A stretch of 64,000 nt of DNA from Corynebacterium sp. (lineage in GTDB: Bacteria; Actinomycetota; Actinomycetes; Mycobacteriales; Mycobacteriaceae). Both the position numbers and the translations under genes were made by a program. The notes under the pieces are model-generated. The model saw only the letters and a program-made list of their open reading frames with translations, was not told the origin of the DNA and searched no databases. Below are positions 62,330-64,000 of this stretch, one piece after another; position 1 is the first letter of the stretch, and every line of letters begins with the position of its first letter. The stretch lies in the NCBI GenBank assembly GCA_030527885.1, contig JAUMZY010000002.1:94247-158246 (forward strand). Reading direction: 5' to 3'.

Positions 62330-63526
62330 ATGGTGGAAGTGAAATTAGGAAGAAATTTCTATATTATATTTTTTGCTGCTCTTGTTTCCGGATTAGGGGA
62401 TGCCCTCATCCCTATTGCTTTTGCAATCCAGGCTCATCGTATTGACTCATCAGGGCGTGGACTGACGCTTGTGCTCATTGCCTTGTGGACTGGGCGCTTT
62501 ATATCTTCTTCGATTGTACAGAGAATACCATCTCCTCAACGTCCGGCAGCATGGATGATTTTTTCTGACATTACAAGGATGTTGGCGCAAGTACTGCTAG
62601 TGGGTTGGATTGTGCTTATAGGTACTAATTTGATTAGTGCCTTTATGGTTTCTTCTTTTGTTTATGGTGTAGCGACGGCTTTTTTTAATCCTGCCCGTTT
62701 TAGTCTTCTAAGCATGTTGTTTAGCGATGCGCAGAGAACGAAGGTCAATGGGTTCTTATCAATGCTGGGTGATGTATTATTTGTAGTAGGACCACTTATC
62801 GGAACGGCGTTGGTCTTTTTAATAGGATTTAATAATGTATTACTTATTGATGCTATTGCCTTTCTGCTTAGCATTGTGTTAATTATCTACTTTTGGCCTA
62901 TTAAAGCTATAGAAGATTCTCATATAGAAGAGGAAAATGGTACAAAGGTAGAAGAAGATATAAAAAGCTCGACTGCCCTGCCAAGATGGGTAAATGTAGG
63001 CCTTGTAACTTGGTTTATTTCCTCTTTGGCTACAGGTTTTCTTGGCTCTGCTGCTCCTACTCTTGTCATGGCTCGGTTCAGTGAAGAATCCTGGGGTTGG
63101 ATTGCCGCCGCGGGAGCAATTGGGTCTTTATTAGGGTCGGCTGCAACAATTACTTCATTAATTAAGAATGTAAAATGGAATTACAAGCAGCTATTAGCCT
63201 GTATTTTTGTATCACTGCAAATAGTTGCGTTACTTTATGCACCTATATTGGTTGCTATAGCACTGGCAACCGCTTTAGGAGCAGCATTAGTAACAGCTTC
63301 TGGTATTGATTGGGACGTGCTAGGCCAATCTTTAAAAGATCCAAAACAGGTACATCAGTTCGCTACTCGTGATCAGCTTGCTTTCACAACAGGAATTCCT
63401 GCAGGTATGATTCTATTTGCCATTGGGGCAGGACACTCTTCGATTGTTGGTTTGATTGTAGTTATTGGACTTCTAGGTGCTGCTGCAATTTGCGTAAATG
63501 CTAAACTGTGGAAATTGCCTGTGTAG
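62330..63526 (+). CDS. MFS exporter of the RiPP-like cassette
   Basis: 398 residues with twelve hydrophobic segments, of the MFS group that includes enterobactin and small-peptide exporters (FFAALVSGLGDALIPIAFAIQ, FNPARFSLLSMLF, VGPLIGTALVFLIG). A long charged loop (about 200-220, EDSHIEEENGTKVEEDIK) divides the halves. It begins six bases after the oxygenase stop and closes the cassette, so secretion of the modified peptide, or self-protection, is inferred. It is convergent with the siderophore synthetase gene. Confidence 0.8.
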   Translation: MVEVKLGRNFYIIFFAALVSGLGDALIPIAFAIQAHRIDSSGRGLTLVLIALWTGRFISSSIVQRIPSPQRPAAWMIFSDITRMLAQVLLVGWIVLIGTNLISAFMVSSFVYGVATAFFNPARFSLLSMLFSDAQRTKVNGFLSMLGDVLFVVGPLIGTALVFLIGFNNVLLIDAIAFLLSIVLIIYFWPIKAIEDSHIEEENGTKVEEDIKSSTALPRWVNVGLVTWFISSLATGFLGSAAPTLVMARFSEESWGWIAAAGAIGSLLGSAATITSLIKNVKWNYKQLLACIFVSLQIVALLYAPILVAIALATALGAALVTASGIDWDVLGQSLKDPKQVHQFATRDQLAFTTGIPAGMILFAIGAGHSSIVGLIVVIGLLGAAAICVNAKLWKLPV

Positions 63527-63552
63527 ACTTTGGAATAATAGCTGAGTAAAGA

Positions 63553-64000
63553 TTAGGTATACCCCACCAACGGATTAGGAATATCCACATACGCATCCCC
63601 AGCATCTGGGTTCTGGGCCATGCGTAGGAAGGCTTTCTGCTTCATCGTGGGGGCCAACAATGCAGCTACATCCTCCTGTGGTGGCTGATGTTGGGCAATC
63701 AGCTCATCGACAATAGCCCGGATGATTCGCCAATATGTTTGGGGATTTTTGCCGGTTTTCGCTGTCAGGATTGCCACGATTTCAGCCAGGTTACCTGGAA
63801 AGGCCGCATAGTAACCTTTGCGGATAAACGTGTCATAATCGTCTGTCACCGTGATGGCGCCTGGTCGTGCTGGGTTGATGGTGGCCCGGGGCGAATAAAT
63901 TCTGATACCCGAGAAATCCCGTAAACATAATCCCTGGTAAGACAGATTTTTATCCACATATAACAACGTGTTTTGCAAATGCACTTCCAGCGCTACACCG
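63553..64000 (-). CDS. NIS siderophore synthetase (IucA/IucC family), C-terminal part
   Basis: 149 residues visible; the N-terminal three quarters lie beyond the window. GVALEVHLQNTLLYVD and LCLRDFSGIRIYSP match the EAHxQN...LRDFxG active-site region of IucA/IucC enzymes, and the FhuF-like helical end (TYWRIIRAIVDELIAQHQ, KAFLRMAQNP) follows. These enzymes join citrate and amines in siderophores such as aerobactin. In C. diphtheriae a related gene (ciuE) lies next to a siderophore importer. Confidence 0.87.
   Translation of the reverse strand, partial: GVALEVHLQNTLLYVDKNLSYQGLCLRDFSGIRIYSPRATINPARPGAITVTDDYDTFIRKGYYAAFPGNLAEIVAILTAKTGKNPQTYWRIIRAIVDELIAQHQPPQEDVAALLAPTMKQKAFLRMAQNPDAGDAYVDIPNPLVGYT

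Noticed and set aside
1-64000. CRISPR arrays, tRNA or rRNA genes.
   Set aside because: No regularly spaced direct repeats and no cloverleaf or rRNA sequence were found.

Overview
This 64-kb window comes from the chromosome of a Corynebacterium-like member of the Mycobacteriales. The strongest evidence is a complete set of arabinogalactan genes: DprE1, DprE2, AftA, an Emb arabinosyltransferase, the GlfT1 galactofuranosyltransferase and a GtrA protein. Supporting evidence is an LldD very like that of C. glutamicum, a DtxR-type iron box, and an IniA/IniC-like dynamin pair. Most genes are moderately GC-rich; one block near the right end (about 59.4-63.5 kb) is clearly AT-rich and looks acquired.

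Layout. 1-3 kb: AMP nucleosidase (5' end outside the window) and a cell-wall-binding-like lipoprotein. 2.9-8.0 kb: an iron/siderophore ABC importer behind a DtxR-like box; its second permease carries an in-frame TGA and a second binding protein is broken by a stop and a frameshift. 8-17 kb: a dicarboxylate symporter, DNA glycosylase Mpg, nitroreductase, gamma-carbonic anhydrase, ROK regulator, sirtuin, a PH-like membrane protein, a GNAT-LOG fusion and a calcium-repeat protein. 17-25.4 kb: a probable envelope-stress locus with IniA-like and IniC-like dynamins, two membrane-anchored Hsp70 paralogues, an acidic protein and an ECF sigma factor. 25.5-42.8 kb: lactate dehydrogenase, ArsR/MFS pair, PH-like paralogues (one dead), a Cys-less OhrR relative, HrpB, a DNA-glycosylase/SDR fusion, VOC and alkyltransferase-like proteins, esterase, M13 peptidase and PrsW. 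42.9-53.6 kb: arabinan and galactan synthesis. 54-57.5 kb: a Mn/Zn-type ABC importer.

57.5-63.5 kb is an AT-rich accessory block. It holds an orphan AAA+ ATPase with a C-terminal helix-turn-helix behind nested palindromes, an IS3-type remnant, and a compact cassette that looks like an undescribed RiPP (ribosomally made, modified peptide) locus. The cassette is a 30-aa candidate precursor (60179-60271), a strong hairpin terminator, two cupin/JmjC-type Fe(II)/2-oxoglutarate oxygenase candidates flanking a small unknown protein, and an MFS exporter. The window closes inside a NIS siderophore synthetase gene.

One signal cuts across the window: the 11-mer GCTTTTCGACG (13 exact copies, both strands) and its family CGTCGANAAGC (26 copies) are far more frequent than chance, often just after genes, with one inverted pair between convergent genes. 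All coordinates, starts and motif counts were read by eye; no database search was run.
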